From: Litomosoides sigmodontis
Taxonomy: Eukaryota; Nematoda; Chromadorea; Rhabditida; Onchocercidae
DNA: 64,000 nucleotides
Direction: 5' to 3'
Assembly: GCA_963070105.1 (NCBI GenBank)
Contig: OY718808.1
Location: 2,054,238 to 2,118,237, forward strand
This document shows positions 50,556 through 63,526 of the stretch, in pieces. Each line of letters starts with the position of its first letter. Within the stretch, counting starts at the first letter, position 1. A model generated the notes under the pieces. The model was given only the letters and a program-made list of their open reading frames with translations, ran no database searches and was not told the DNA's origin. Made by a program: the position numbers and the translations under genes.

Positions 50556-53500
50556 ATGGGAAGTGTGGAATCAACAACAGCTAATCCAGCAATTCTAACA
50601 GATTCACCAAGACAATCGCCACTACGACAACAACCGGTGAGCGAAATTTTCGTTTTTTTTTTTAAAATTTCTTCTGTTACTTTTATTGCTTAAAAATGTA
50701 AATGTCAAATTTTTTATTTACCAAAAAATTTTATTGGTTAGCGAAATTTTTTCGTATTTTGTTTTTTTTAGGAAAAAAAAAACTCTTTTCTTGTTCCAAA
50801 AAAAATTGCAAATAATCGTGTCGATAATTGCTGCAATTTTTTTTAGCATAATTTATACTGCTCGTAGAAAGTAAGGCTTTTATTTCTATGCTTTTCGCAG
50901 CTCTCAGTGCTTCCTTCAATCAGCTTAATATTTAGTCATTTTTTTTTGTTTAAATTTTCTTCATTCACCCACGGGAGGCTTGAAACGATTGCAATTTCTT
51001 TTGTCGTATGTGAAAAGCCTGAAAAAAAAATGAGTTATCAATATGTCTAATCTAAAAAAAAAATTGCTTTTTTTTTCTTTTGAAAACATCCTGTTGAGAG
51101 CTAAATTTTTCGTTTATTTCTATTTTCAAAAAAAAAAAAATTTTTTTTCTCACTCATTTATTCATTCAAATAAACAAACGGTAAAATTTCGCTTTTTCTT
51201 TTCCTTTCCTTTTATTTTTTAATTTTTTTTCGTACGGTAATTTTATAGCTTAAGCGATAGCGTACGAACACGCAAAGAATAAATGAAGGTGTAAAAAACG
51301 AAAAGTTTATTTAAGCAGTATAACAAATAATTTATTGAAAATATTGATCGAAATGATACAGGTTGTTTTTATAGGTAGTTTCATTGTAAAGAGTTGGGAT
51401 TTTTTTTTAAATTTAAATTTTTTAAATTAAGACAATCCAATCCTATCAACAGTGCTTCAGCTCAACTTCACTCTCATTCATTTTACTGTTGTGAACTTTA
51501 ATTTATGAATGAAATGAAAGTGAAAAGGAAAAAAATTTCGAGGATTAATGATTGCTGTGTTAGGAGGAAGCTTCATGTACTTCACGCCAACATGTACGGC
51601 AAGTATCGACGCTAAATAATAACTGTACGAAGAATGATTCCTTCCTAGCAACGTTCACACTACGACATCCGAGACAAGCGAACTCAGCACGAAGTTGTTC
51701 AGAAAATAGGTTAGGTTAATATTCGGTTTAATTAAAGGTTACTGCTAGGTTAGGTTAATTTTGATTTTCACGAGAGATCACTATTAGCAGGAAATATTTA
51801 AAGCATTTGTTTCTTTTGTAAGTTAATTTTTTCAATTGGTCATTTTTTTGAAGTGTGTTTGTTTTTTTTTCTTTCTTGTTTGTTTGGCTCTTGTTTTTAT
51901 TTTGTGTATTGGACGAAGGTATGTAAATGGTATTTGCAAACATTGTTGGTTTTATTTTTATTTGAAAGTTTAAAAAATAAATATAATTGAAATTAGGAAT
52001 TGAAATTGTTGAAAAAAGTAATGCAAAATAAGTTTTGCACAATTCATTTAATACTTTCTAGAAAAATGAAGAGAAACTTGTTGGAATCTAATCTCGAAGC
52101 ATTATCATTATCATGCAGCAATCTTAGGTTTCTTCTTTTTTTGCAATTTTATTATTTTTAATTTTTAGCAAATATTTCTTCACTTTCATCTATTTTTTTT
52201 CCTTCACTTTTCATCCCGGAATCTTACGCTTTCTTCACGTTTCATCCGTGGAAACGCTGGCTTTCGTCCGTCCGTGAATTGCCGTGATTGTTTTCCAGAC
52301 GAGCGCTGCAACCAAATATTGAAATATCAGGTGATTTAACGGCCGCACAAAATAGCGCAATTCGACGACTGTGGAAACAGGTTGCTTCATTTCCTCCTAT
52401 CAAGCATTATCTAATGAGCGTATCGTTAATTAATGTGCAGGAGAAATTTATTGTTGTTGATAATAAAATTGATATTGTTAGCTAACCCATTCCAACAGAC
52501 TTCAATGGTTGTTAAACGGACAGAAAGCTATCGTCACAAAGAGTAAGATGAAATTTGCAATAAAATGTTGAGTTGAAAAGTTTAAATTACTGCACCGTTC
52601 GTGTAGGAAATGAGAAGACGTGGCGATAATGAGTCGGAGCTTGCAACTCGATTACTCTTACGTGTGTTTGCGATCGATTCACGTCTTCAAGCGTTTTTTC
52701 ACCTATCAAATGTGTCTTATTTTGAACTGAGGATGAATGAACTTTTCATACTTCATGTTAAGGTTATAACTTTCATTCTTTTTTTTTACTTAAATTATTA
52801 TTATTCATTAATCAATCGATTAGTTATGCTTTCTTTTTTAATTTCTATCTAAATTTTTTAATACTAAATTTTCAATACCGTTTTGTATCAGTTTACCTGA
52901 ATTACCTGAATGGATGGAATGGGTAGTAACTGCTAATAAAATATCAAGGTCAAGTTTCAGTCATTCTTATGTATTAAATGAAACGTCTCATTTCGTGGAT
53001 TTACAAAATGCTCCATTAAATTTGAATGTTCATAAATTAACTTCATCATAAGAATTTAATTAATTACAAAATTTCATTTGAATGTTGCTAAATGAAATGA
53101 TTCAAAATTTTTGCAACTAATCAATTATCATTAATTTTATTTACTATTTTTACTCTTGTGTTAATATTGAGGATTGAGAGGAAAATTAGGGATTCAAGTC
53201 TCATTCAGGTGCTGTAAAATGTTCAATTCAAAAATAATAAAGTAACAAAAAGATAAAAGGTAATAGTTAGATTGAAAATTGAAATTTAAAATTTTTTTTT
53301 TTATTATCCAACCAATTATACAAAGAGATATGAGAGTAGGGCAAAAAAATTCTTCCATCAATTTCATTCAAGTTGATCATTCAATGACTGCCATCTCATC
53401 GATCTTCAATACTTTCGCCATAATTTTTTATATTTGAAAGCGAGGCATTGATGAATTACAAATCATTAACAATCTGTTACCTAACACATAAAAAAATTCT

Positions 53501-54322
53501 TACACTTTTCATTTGTTCTGTGGAAAAAAAACTGATAATTTATGAAAATTTTTTCAAAAAATTTAATCAAATTATCGATTACTTATTTTGTGATTTTGTT
53601 TTCTTCTTTTTTCTCAAAAAAATTTCTCAAATTATCTTCTTTTGTGGTTTTGTCTCCGTTTTATCGGATTCTCTGTTTCTTTTTGCATCATTTTTGTGAA
53701 ACGAAATTGTTTAGGCAGTGGAATCGACGCTATCATTTGTTATGCTACATTTGCATAATCCAACTGCAATGAGTAAAGCATTACAGGGATTAGGTGCGCG
53801 ACATGTAATTCATACAACAATACAGTATAAAAGCAATTATTGGAAGGTGGGAAATTTTTGATAATTTTTTAAAATAATACAAAATTTAAATGTTTATAAC
53901 TTTGCTCCTCCTCTTCCTGCTCCTCACAAAAGGAAAAAAAAACAGCAAGCACATGGATAATTTCATTTCTATTTAATCATATCCGACAAAACCCTACACC
54001 TCTTCATTTATATGCATATATTATCTAGATTCCTTCGTAGTAGCATTGTAATATGAAATTATCAAAATATGCAAAGCTAATTTTTGCAAAAAAAGTGGTT
54101 GAGGATGAAATGTGAAATTTCAATGAAAGAATGTAAATTTTACAGATTGTAAATCAGGCATTTGTTGAATTTCTCAACGCTGATCAAACATCAATTGATG
54201 TATTCGATGCATGGGATGTGCTTGGGAATTTTTGTGTGGAACAAATGCGCATTGGTTATAAGATTGAGTATAAGGCGCAGAAGGTGCTAGAACGTTTGAG
54301 GATGAAAAATGCTACAAATTGA
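50556..54322 (+). CDS. divergent nematode globin-like protein
   Basis: Proposed exons: 50556-50636 (start MGSVESTT), 52299-52380, 52499-52542, about 52615-52762, 53715-53846, 54146-54322. The globin fold is seen as an A-helix segment LTAAQNSAIRRLWKQ; a B/C segment ATRLLLRVFAIDSRLQAFF with a CD1-type Phe; an E-helix segment LHVKAVESTLSFV whose His fits distal E7; GLGARHV, whose His fits proximal F8; and a G/H segment ending DAWDVLGNFCVEQMRIGY. Haem binding therefore looks possible. The last two junctions are in phase 0 and firm. The join from the first exon to 52299 is out of phase, so at least one small exon is missing (a candidate lies at about 51650-51710), or the start is elsewhere. The acceptor before 52615 is also uncertain (52607 is the alternative). 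Nematode globins form a large family whose roles include oxygen and redox sensing; the specific role is unknown. Confidence 0.72.
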
Positions 54323-54421
54323 GAGTGATAATTGAAAATTATTTTAAACAAAACGAAAAAAAAGGTTTTTGTTTTCGAAAAATTATTTTCTTTTTTAAAT
54401 TCCATCATACTAATTTCAATC

Positions 54422-54427
54422 AATAAA
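54422..54427 (+). terminator. polyadenylation signal AATAAA for the globin-like gene
   Basis: AATAAA lies 100 bases after the stop codon, before the convergent HtrL-like gene. Confidence 0.65.
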
Positions 54428-54775
54428 ATTTTCTCTCACTTCAATTATTTTTAATTAATGATTTCAACAAAATTTGTGCTGCTAATTTTGCAAATTTTAA
54501 TTGCATTAATTGCAATACAATGAAAATTGATGATTGTGTGAAAATTTACTGCTAAAATTTAAAATAATTTCAATCGATGCTAGAAAACATAATTTCCCAA
54601 ATTATTTTCTTATTCATTTAAATTATATATATAATATTTGTTTCTAACGGTATTTTGCTCCAAATCCTCTTACGAGAGATACTCTACATGCACCAAGTAA
54701 TTTACGATTACCTTAATTACCTTAATTACCTCAATTCAATACTTTGTTCGGTTAGCGTATAAGGTATGTATTAAG

Positions 54776-57700
54776 TCAGACAGTGGCAACAGGTGATCGT
54801 TGTAGATTACAGGGAAATAATCGAAATATGGCGTACCAATCGCCATTACTGATTATCGGATTAAATAGAGCGGTGTAGTGCTTGAGCATCAGTGTCAACA
54901 CCGTCTGAAAAAAATGAAAAGTCAATTTAAATTTATTGTAAAATTACCGGTTAAAGGCTGAGTTGAAAGTTTTTAATTGAAATTGAATAGCTAATTCAAT
55001 GACTTTCTAATGTGTTAGAGGAAAATAATTGTATGAATTGAATAATATAATAATATAAAAAAATAATATAAAATATAAAAATAATATAGAATAATATAAA
55101 ATAGAAATAATGTAAATATAAAATAGAAAATTAATATAATTGTGTTGCAAAATACTGTTTTACTGAATTTTAATGTCAACACTCAATTTTTGTGTGTCAA
55201 TTTAATGCAAAAGTGACGTAAAAATGACTTAGCTGGCAGGATAGACTAAAACAGTCACACAACACTCAACAAATTCGATGATTAATTTTTGAATTTTTTT
55301 CAAGCGAATTCACCTGATCATCATCAACGCGTCCGGAATCTAATAATTCCATAAATGATTTCTGATAGAAACGATAGAAGCGATTGATTGTGTAGCTGTC
55401 ACCAGCAATGAAGCCACCACTTACAACAACCCAATCAACGCGATATAGGTCGCTTATCGAGTATCTGCAAGGTTATTTGTTCCAAATAACTTACCTAATT
55501 AACAAATGAATTAATTAGTGCAAATTAATTACCCTAATTGGTTAGAGTGGCTGCGCAAACCTGGATGCTTTATCATGTGCTGGTGTTAGCTTAATAATTG
55601 TTATGCGATTGTGTTGAAGATTTGGTCGCCAATGACAATTGCTGGGAATGCATCCCTCTTGGCCGTGACCTAAATTTAGCGCTTGACGTAGTCATCCATG
55701 ATTTGAATCGTTTGTTTGAGTGAAAAATGACTCAATTCTCCTACCGTATCCGGCGTCAATCCAAGCAAACATCCGGTCTGATACTGGAAAACGAGCACTT
55801 TGTGTTGCATTGTATAAAAAATATGGTTTCGAATTAACAATTATATTATAATCGGCGCTATTTGCTTCCGGATGATAGCGTGTTTTTGGATCAAATCGCC
55901 AATCTGAAATTTCCTTTTCCATTGTTTAATAAATTAATTATGTTAATTTACTACTCCTCCCCTCTCACTCTCTCTCTCTGCCTCGCTCTCTGCCTACCCT
56001 TTCTTTTTCTATCGAAGAAAAAAAAACCTAGAATTGTTTGAATTCGTTAACAAAATTTACTACTTGCTTGTTCTCGTCGCATAATACCTTCCATTTCCTC
56101 TCGATATCTGTACAACGGAAGATCATTAATTGACATTTCAAATATCTAAAATTTCATCTGTCATTGATCAAGCAAAAAAAAAGGCAACTTATTCATATGC
56201 AAATTAAAAATTTTGCAAAATACACTTATCGTTAGATATTTTAATGAAAAAAAAGGAAGTGTGCAAGTTATTGAAATGAGGGAAACCTGAGTGTTACGAC
56301 TATTCCGCATCAGTCGTACAAATTGCGCGCCTCTTTTGTCGGTATAAATGATGAAATAGTTTTTTAAATTTAATAAATACTTCATGTAATACATATACTG
56401 CTCATAGGTTCTAGTATATCGTGGCCATTTTCCACGACCGATATCGAATAAGGCAGTAACAATTATTGCCGATTGACGATCGTAATTGTTGTCAGGCTGA
56501 TTATGATTGGGATAATCAAGCTGTGATATCTGAATGAACTGTAATTCAAGAATGGATTCAATTTTCAACTGTAATTCAAGAATGAATTCAATTTTCATCT
56601 GATATATGACGATGACGTCATAGGTGAAGGGTGGAATCTTTGTAAAATTCAGTACTTTTATGCAATTTCAAGTATTCATTGCAATAAGTGAAATTGACAC
56701 TGCCCTTCAATTTCACCTCGAATTACACACTCTTTTGACAAAGCAAAGCGAATCTAAAATAGTAAAAAGTCATACTTTAGGTACTGTAATACCGGTAGTA
56801 ACTGTAGTCATAGTGGTAGTAGTAGTAGTAGTAGTTGATGTTGAAATAGTAGTAATAGCTGAGCGTTCATCCATAATATTTTCATATTCATAATTATACG
56901 TGTCATCCTCACTCTCTTCATAGTCATTTTCCGCATTGGCAACTTTGTCCAATGCTGCCGTACTTTGCTGCGGTAGATTTAGTGAAATTTCGATGAGAGT
57001 TGGAGGTGTTGAAATTGTTGTTCGTTGCAAATTTCTAGCAAATTCTGTCGCTATTGCGGCAAATTGATTAGCGCTACTTTCACGATCATTTTCAATTAGC
57101 TGTTGTGAATGTGAATTTATTGTTGTTAAATTATTGAAAATTGGTTGTTGTGGAGCAGTTGATGTCATCAAATTGGTATTTCTTTGAAGAGACCGCAAGC
57201 TATCAGTTGTACCAAAGTTGGAGAATTTATCAGTAGCATTTGAAAAATTCTCAACATTTGAATCTTCAGATGAAGTGCTAGAAGAGTTTGTAATGTATGC
57301 GCTAATTTTATATTTCTTACGGTTAGCTATTGTTGTAGGAGTGATAGTGGTGGAAATGATTGCAGTAGGAGGGAGAGGAAGTGTGGTAAAAGCAGGTAGA
57401 TTGGTAAAATTTGCATCCGTCAAGGTGGCTTTCGGTGTTTCAGTGATTATCAATGGCTCTAACATTTTTGCAAATATTTCATCGTCTAATTCAATCACTT
57501 GCTCTTCATTTGTTAAAGCATCTGAAATAAAATTCACATTCTGCAAGATTTCATAAATTATTATAGCAATTCAATTTTTACGTGTAATTAAAATTTGAGC
57601 GGAAATTTTCAAACTGTAAGATTGCGCGAAAAATACCTTCAATTAATTTTTCACGTGATTTATCACTGTAGGATTGTGATAAGATGGCATGCACATTAGC

Positions 57701-57922
57701 TTCATCAAATTGTTCCGCATCCAAAACTTCCGGAAAAATATCGGTGATCCAATCTTTTTCAGTATTTTCCTGATCTGCATATTGATGATCATAGAGTGAA
57801 ACGGCAGATGGTCGTCGCTCTACGGACATTCGTTTACGTGTGTTCGTCAAAATGATAAATAAAAACGTGAGAGCAATCGTCATAATGGCAATGCCAAGAA
57901 GCCATCTTCGAAAATACTTCAT
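54776..57922 (-). CDS. type II membrane protein with HtrL/YibB (glycosyltransferase-like) domain
   Basis: Exons on the minus strand: 57922-57637, 57521-56776, 56538-56287, 56145-56064, 55903-55745, 55669-55561, 55464-55314, 54904-54776; 1914 nt, 637 residues, all phases consistent. Residues about 5-27 form one hydrophobic segment (WLLGIAIMTIALTFLFIIL) after a short basic cytoplasmic tail, a signal anchor typical of Golgi enzymes. Residues about 28-344 are a Ser/Thr/Asn-rich stem that includes a run of eight or nine Thr. The lumenal part (about 345-637) matches the HtrL/YibB family: IIVTALFDIGRGKW, YFIIYTDKRG, an Asn-Ser-Lys-Pro segment, FAWIDAGYG, VVVSGGFIAGD and DDDQTVLTL. Its substrate is unknown; a role in surface or secreted glycan assembly is inference. 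An acceptor (TTAATCAG) lies eight bases upstream of the ATG, suggesting trans-splicing. Exon 3 has duplicated acceptors (see repeat at 56537-56596). Confidence 0.85.
55030..55142. repeat. AT-rich low-complexity minisatellite in last intron of the HtrL-like gene
   Basis: Irregular ATAATATAAAA-type units fill the intron between exons 7 and 8. Confidence 0.8.
56537..56596. repeat. two-copy 30-bp tandem duplication carrying a splice acceptor
   Basis: On the plus strand the unit starting AACTGTAATTCAAGAATG at 56537 recurs at 56567 with one difference. On the coding (minus) strand each copy contains the acceptor GAATTACAG. Because the unit is 30 bases, using the upstream acceptor would add ten in-frame residues with no stop. 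Confidence 0.9.
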
Positions 57923-58909
57923 TGATTCATCTGATTAATTAAGAAATAATTAAGTATGTGATGTCGTTCATTTCGGAGAAGTAAAGAAAATTACTACTAG
58001 CAAAAGTAATTTAGTATAGAATATTAGTCAAATATTGATTTCGAGTAAAGTTGAAAGTAGTATTTTGTACGAAAGAAGGAAATGTTACTGTAAAGGTGGA
58101 GAGAGGGTGAAAGAATTAATTTCAACGTTTCAAATATTCAATTACTAAATGAAATTACATGCCCAATGATAAATTAAATTAAAAGGCTAATGAAGTATTT
58201 TGCACAAATAACCAATGCATTTAAAATCCACCATTCTTGAAGATAATATTGCGAAGAGCTTTCCTTTTTTGAGTGCAACGAAAAGAGAAAAAAATCGCTT
58301 CGTCAAAAAAGCTAATAACTAATTGGTAGGAGCAATTCTTCAAAGAAACAAATAAAATAAAATTTAAAATTTCAAAAAGTTCAGTTCCTAAAAATAAAAA
58401 ATGCTATAGGATGCTGTTTGATTTCATTATTCATTTGAGCTTATTCAATTTTTAATTTAAAAATTAAAAAGCAAATGGAATTTTCAATCATAATAATTTA
58501 CACTTAACAAAAAGCACTGATTACTTCTCGTCGAAAGAAATGAGAAAGAAAGAAATGAAATTTACAAAATGATATTTGCATACTAGGAGACGATAAAGGA
58601 ACGATTCCGGCATCATTCTGTTATTTCTAAGAGAAAAAAGATATTTAAAGTATTTAAAAAGTAACTTCTCATCAGCCGATGCTTTGGAAGCAGCGATTCT
58701 CGAATTTCAGACATTTGCGCTATTTCGCTCTTCCATCGATCTTCCAATGAGTTGTGAACCATTCTGTGCCATCACAAATAATTTTCCTGATTTAATTTTA
58801 TCGAAATTTAACTGTTTTTATTTGACTTTGCAATCTAAACAATTTTCCACCATCCGTTTTCCTCTCTGAAGGAAAGTAAAACGTCGGGAGTTTTTAGTAA
58901 TTGGAGTTT

Positions 58910-59370
58910 CAAGTTCCTCTCAAATCATTTCACTGTATTTTTAAATTTTTCATGAAATATAAAATGAGAGAAATCAGAGGAAAAGAATGAGAAAAGCAAA
59001 AGCAAACAAACGCGTCGAAATTTTTCATCGAATTCATCCGAAAAAAAAAGCGGTGAAATACAAAAGGTGCAAACCTCCAACTAAAATTTTGGTGTAAATT
59101 TTGCGCACCGTTTCTTTTGAAAAATGTGGATGTGTGGGATCAATTTCAAGATGCAAATTTAAATAAATTGAAATGAAATCGACTGATCATTTATAACTCG
59201 TTAAGTTGCTTTGTTAAATGCACAGAAAATAGAAGTGAACAAAGCGAACAAAAAACAATTAGGGCTAATTGAGAAATTATCAAAAATATCACTGAAATTT
59301 AAGAATGACCAATTTCAAAATTAAATTTAAAATTTAAAGGATTGAATCACTGAGTAAATATTGCTTGCTC
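58910..59370 (+). repeat. dispersed direct repeat, copy 1
   Basis: Closely similar along its length to 63527-63990. Shared stretches include AATATAAAATGAGAGAAAT, GAGAAAAGCAAAAGCAAACA, TGTGTGGGATCAATTTCAAG and CAATTAGGGCTAATTGAG. Small indels and scattered substitutions separate the copies. There is no open frame, terminal inverted repeat or target-site duplication that I can see. Confidence 0.9.
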
Positions 59371-59563
59371 TAGCAATTATCTCGACCTTATCATATCTGA
59401 TAGCCATCATGTGCGCGGGAATAGACTTAAAATAAAATTAAACTAATTAAATTAAAAGAAAATTTTCTTCCCACTTTTCTCTTTTTCACCTCAATACAAC
59501 ATGAAAAAGAAATTTAGCAAGTGAAACGTACAATAAGCTTATTAGCCCTTTAGAAGAGAGCCT

Positions 59564-59565
<2 letters not shown>

Positions 59566-59594
<29 letters not shown>
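59566..59594. repeat. (GA)n microsatellite
   Basis: About 14 GA copies. Confidence 0.95.
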
Positions 59595-59597
<3 letters not shown>

Positions 59598-59954
59598 GAT
59601 CAGATAGTGAAATGATCTCGTCAATTTCACCGATATTTGCATTTTTTATCCCGTTCATCCGTCTCTTCAATTTTTTTTGCTATCTGTTTGCATTCATTCA
59701 TAAAAGTTAGTCCAATTTGTTTCTCATATTTAATTTCTCTTTGCGTTTATCAATTTTTTAAAAGCAACTAAATTAAACATTTTTGTTCTACAAAAAAGTT
59801 ATCATTTTTAACGTACAAATTTCAATATTAAGTAAAATTAAACATTTTTTGTTCATTTGAAAACTATGAAATTTCCATGGCCTGCATGTAAGCACAACGC
59901 GATTGAGGACTAATCCCTAACTCTCCTCTTCTACCGCTTCGTTCCTTCTATCTA

Positions 59955-59979
59955 TCTCTCTCTCTCTCTCTCTCTCTCT
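59955..59979. repeat. (CT)n microsatellite
   Basis: About 12 TC copies. Confidence 0.95.
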
Positions 59980-61691
59980 TCCTCTATCGCCCTTTGTTTT
60001 GCCTAAATATATTCGAAATGATGAAATTAGTATTTAATACTTGGCAATTAATTAGTCAATTAAGTAAATGTATTATTGCACATTGTGTTCTTGTTTGAAA
60101 AATTTTCAATCACAATTATTTCTAAAATTTAAGAGAAACTTTAAAAGCAAAAAAAAAAGAAAAAGAAACAGAAAGAATAAGAGAAGCTGTCGAAACGAAA
60201 ACTGTTGAAACTTGGAAAGAGAGGAAGAGAGAGATAGAGAGACGATCAATTAATTTATTTCATTCACGCGTTTTAAAAACAAATTTAATAATTACTGTAC
60301 TTATACTTACAAACTCTTATTGCTTAATACATCAATGAATATCTGCCACATAAATAGTTCCTGTAAATTTTAAAATTAATTTTAAAAGCTCATTCAAGTT
60401 GCGCTACACTAATAATTATACGTCTTCTCACTAAAAGAATAAATAGCAATATTAACGATAATAATAATAATAATAATGGCAATAGTATTAAATTTTGTTA
60501 GCTTTTTTTCCCAATTTCTATTAATTACTTCCATTTAACGAGCGGAAAAATTGCCTGAAATAAATTTCAAGGAAATATAGCGGGAACCGCTGACTCATAT
60601 GAAAGTTATCAGTGAGTAAAATCACAAAGTGAAATTTAGAAAGATGAAAATTTTCAATTTTGCCATGCATCAAGTTGTGTGTTGAATTGTGAGATGAAAG
60701 TTAAGCAAATTCAGAACATATCATTTTGCTTTCCGTTTTTCGGTGAAATGCTCGAAACAGCTGGATGCTTGGATGGAACGAGTCGGAGAGCAATGATGAT
60801 TGTTGCTGATAACAGAGAGATTAGACGTTTAATGCGTCGATAGATACGTCTGATTAGCGTGAGGTGCAGGACGGATTGACTGAATTGATGAAATGCTGTT
60901 GATTTTCATTCATTCCATTTGCTAAGAGTAATGTTAGAAGTGGAAAAAAAAACAAGGAGATTTAATTAATTTTCAATTCTGAAACGTTGCTCATGAAGTG
61001 ATCGATTGCAAGAGAAAGAGATAGATGTTGTAATTACTAAAAGTTATTTCAATTAAATCGTTTCAAAAAACAACAAAAAACTTTTTTAATTTTTAAGGTA
61101 AAAATAATTGGTAGAGCAAGTACGATGTGGAACAAACACTTTCAACTCTTTTAGTATCAAATTTAAATTTAGCAGTAATTTTTAATTGCTGTTTCTCACT
61201 TATCTCTTCAAATAGAATTTCACACTGCCTAACTCCCCCCTGTTCTATTTTAAATTGAATTATTCTGTGGTGCAGTGCAACTGTACTCTCTCATCTGTGT
61301 GAAGAGTACTGTGTGAAGATGAGATTCTCACATCTGAGACAATTTAAAAATTTTGTGAAAAATTACTTAAATTTAAGACTTTATTGAGTAAGAATAAATC
61401 TATTATGATGAATCATTTCAACTACCAAATGTATTATTTCCTCTTATATTTCTTAACTAAATTTAATTAAATTAAAAATCCACGCTAATAGCAATTAATG
61501 GTAGCGATGAATTTGAGGTAAATCTATCAATTAAAGTAAAAAAAAATCTTTGGAAAGTAAAACCGAATTTCTAAATTGCATGAACGAAAAAGGTGAAAAC
61601 AAAAAGAATTAAATGAGAGAGGCGGAGTGAATGAAAAGTGTGTATAACACACCGCCACACCCAATTACACTTCATGCAATAACAGCTATAA

Positions 61692-61729
61692 CGTGCACTT
61701 GCATGCATGCAGGTGCATGCAAGTGCACG
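61692..61729. repeat. perfect inverted repeat (16-bp arms, 6-bp loop) rich in TGCATGCA
   Basis: Arm 61692-61707 (CGTGCACTTGCATGCA) pairs exactly with 61714-61729 around the loop TGCAGG. It is markedly GC-richer than its surroundings, and each arm contains the palindromes GTGCAC and TGCATGCA. It could be a cruciform-prone site or a multimeric binding site; nothing nearby decides this. Confidence 0.92.
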
Positions 61730-63332
61730 CAATCGCAGCATACACTGTTCTTCCTTTTCAATACTGCCACAAAATGATGGCTCATGCAACAATACACTCA
61801 TTTAATTAATTATCAAAATTGTGAATAGTTTGTTTAAGTGGAAAAAGAAAGAAGTAAAAAATAAAATAATGTCATTGCATTTTGGGAAAAATTAGATTCA
61901 TACTTTTTCCAATTTCAAATTAAATGAGTTCAAATTAAATCTTCGCGTTTATTTATTGCTTATGTGAAACGAAATTTCATCTTATTATCTTGGCCATTAT
62001 CACTCATCAAGCATGAAGCATCTTGACTACCGTTGCTTATCTAGCACCAGTCAAATTATTAGCCTATTTTTTTTTTTTTTTTTGTAAAAACGGAATGAAG
62101 TAATTGATAATTGATAAGCGCAATGCGTCGTTTTTTTTTTCATTATCATTTTACATTTCAACTCACAAAATATTTGCACAGCACATGTGTTTCGGTATCA
62201 TCCATGTGCAATGACGAAATGTCACGGAGGAATGAACGTACGTACGTAGCATTTACTCTACCGCAAAAGTAAACGTGGCAAAAGCACAGAAGCAAAAACA
62301 ATTAGTCATGAAACGTGAAGAGCAAGTGCAATGATAAATAAATCAGTTTCAAAATGTAAATGATTAAAGCTAAGAAAGTATTAATTATTTAATAACATTT
62401 GCGCTAATACGTTAATTAAGCAAAAACAAAAAAACACACACACAATCTACGATATTCTAAAGAACAAACAATCTTATCAAGAAATTTACATGTAATTAAA
62501 TTTGCTAACAATTGAATTATCACAGCACATCCAAACAACAATGATATTTCAATTTTATTACTTATCAATGTGTGTTTGATATATTGTAATTAAGTGATCG
62601 CAATCCTCAACTATCAAAAAGGGAAAAATAAATTATGTAAATTTTGCATTGAAATTCATATCATTTCATCTAACGTCATTCAGCGAGTAACTTCCACTAA
62701 TAGTTAACTTTTCAAGAAAGTAAATGATTTCAAATTAACTGAAATCAATGGATTTGTAAAGAAATTGAATTAAATTGTTGACATTAAGTCAACACATCTA
62801 TCTTGCAAAGACGTTTCCTTAAGCAGGAAATGCGGACAAATTTGACAAAAGGCAAACCGAAATACTAATACCTTTCATCAATGAGAACTGAAAATAGACG
62901 TTAATAAATGACGTACGTGCATTAATGACGTACGCTATCAATTCCATCAAATACAAAGATGAAATTGTTGAGCGAATGCGTGTCACATTATTTCAATTAC
63001 ACCATTTACTGCTTTCTTTTACTTGCCATATTTCAATTTGTTTTAAATTCATCTACAAAACGTTGAAATAAAAGAAAAGAACAATTGAAATAAAAGAAAA
63101 GAACAGCTAGCTAATTAATTTGTTCCAATTAAAATATAACTTTTCGTGTATGAATCACATTTGAAGCATTTATTACCATGAATTTGCATTATTTATTTAT
63201 GTCTTTAAAGGATTATGAATTTTATTCTAATAATTGATGGAGTAATCCGTGGTGTATTTTGAAAAATCACAATATTTTCAATAATTTTGCACATTCAGAT
63301 ATAATCATTTTTTCTGCTACAATTGAGAATTG

Positions 63333-63336
<4 letters not shown>

Positions 63337-63367
<31 letters not shown>
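63337..63367. repeat. (GA)n microsatellite
   Basis: About 15 GA copies, shortly upstream of the second copy of the dispersed repeat. Confidence 0.95.
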
Positions 63368-63370
<3 letters not shown>

Positions 63371-63526
63371 TGGGTAAAGAGATTATAATGAGCGATTAAA
63401 TTCTTTGGCATTTTTGATTTAGCAAATGTAGATTTACAGATTTGGGTTAGTGATGATAGTACCATTTGATAAAGAATTCTTTATTACATTTAAACCATGT
63501 GAATCGTGTACGGTAAGAAATGTAAG

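Noticed and set aside
51705..51765. AGGTTAGGTTAAT motifs, resembling telomeric repeats
   Set aside because: Only two short copies and they do not match the nematode telomere unit TTAGGC.
57218..57556. 112-codon plus-strand frame
   Set aside because: Antisense shadow of exon 2 of the HtrL-like gene.
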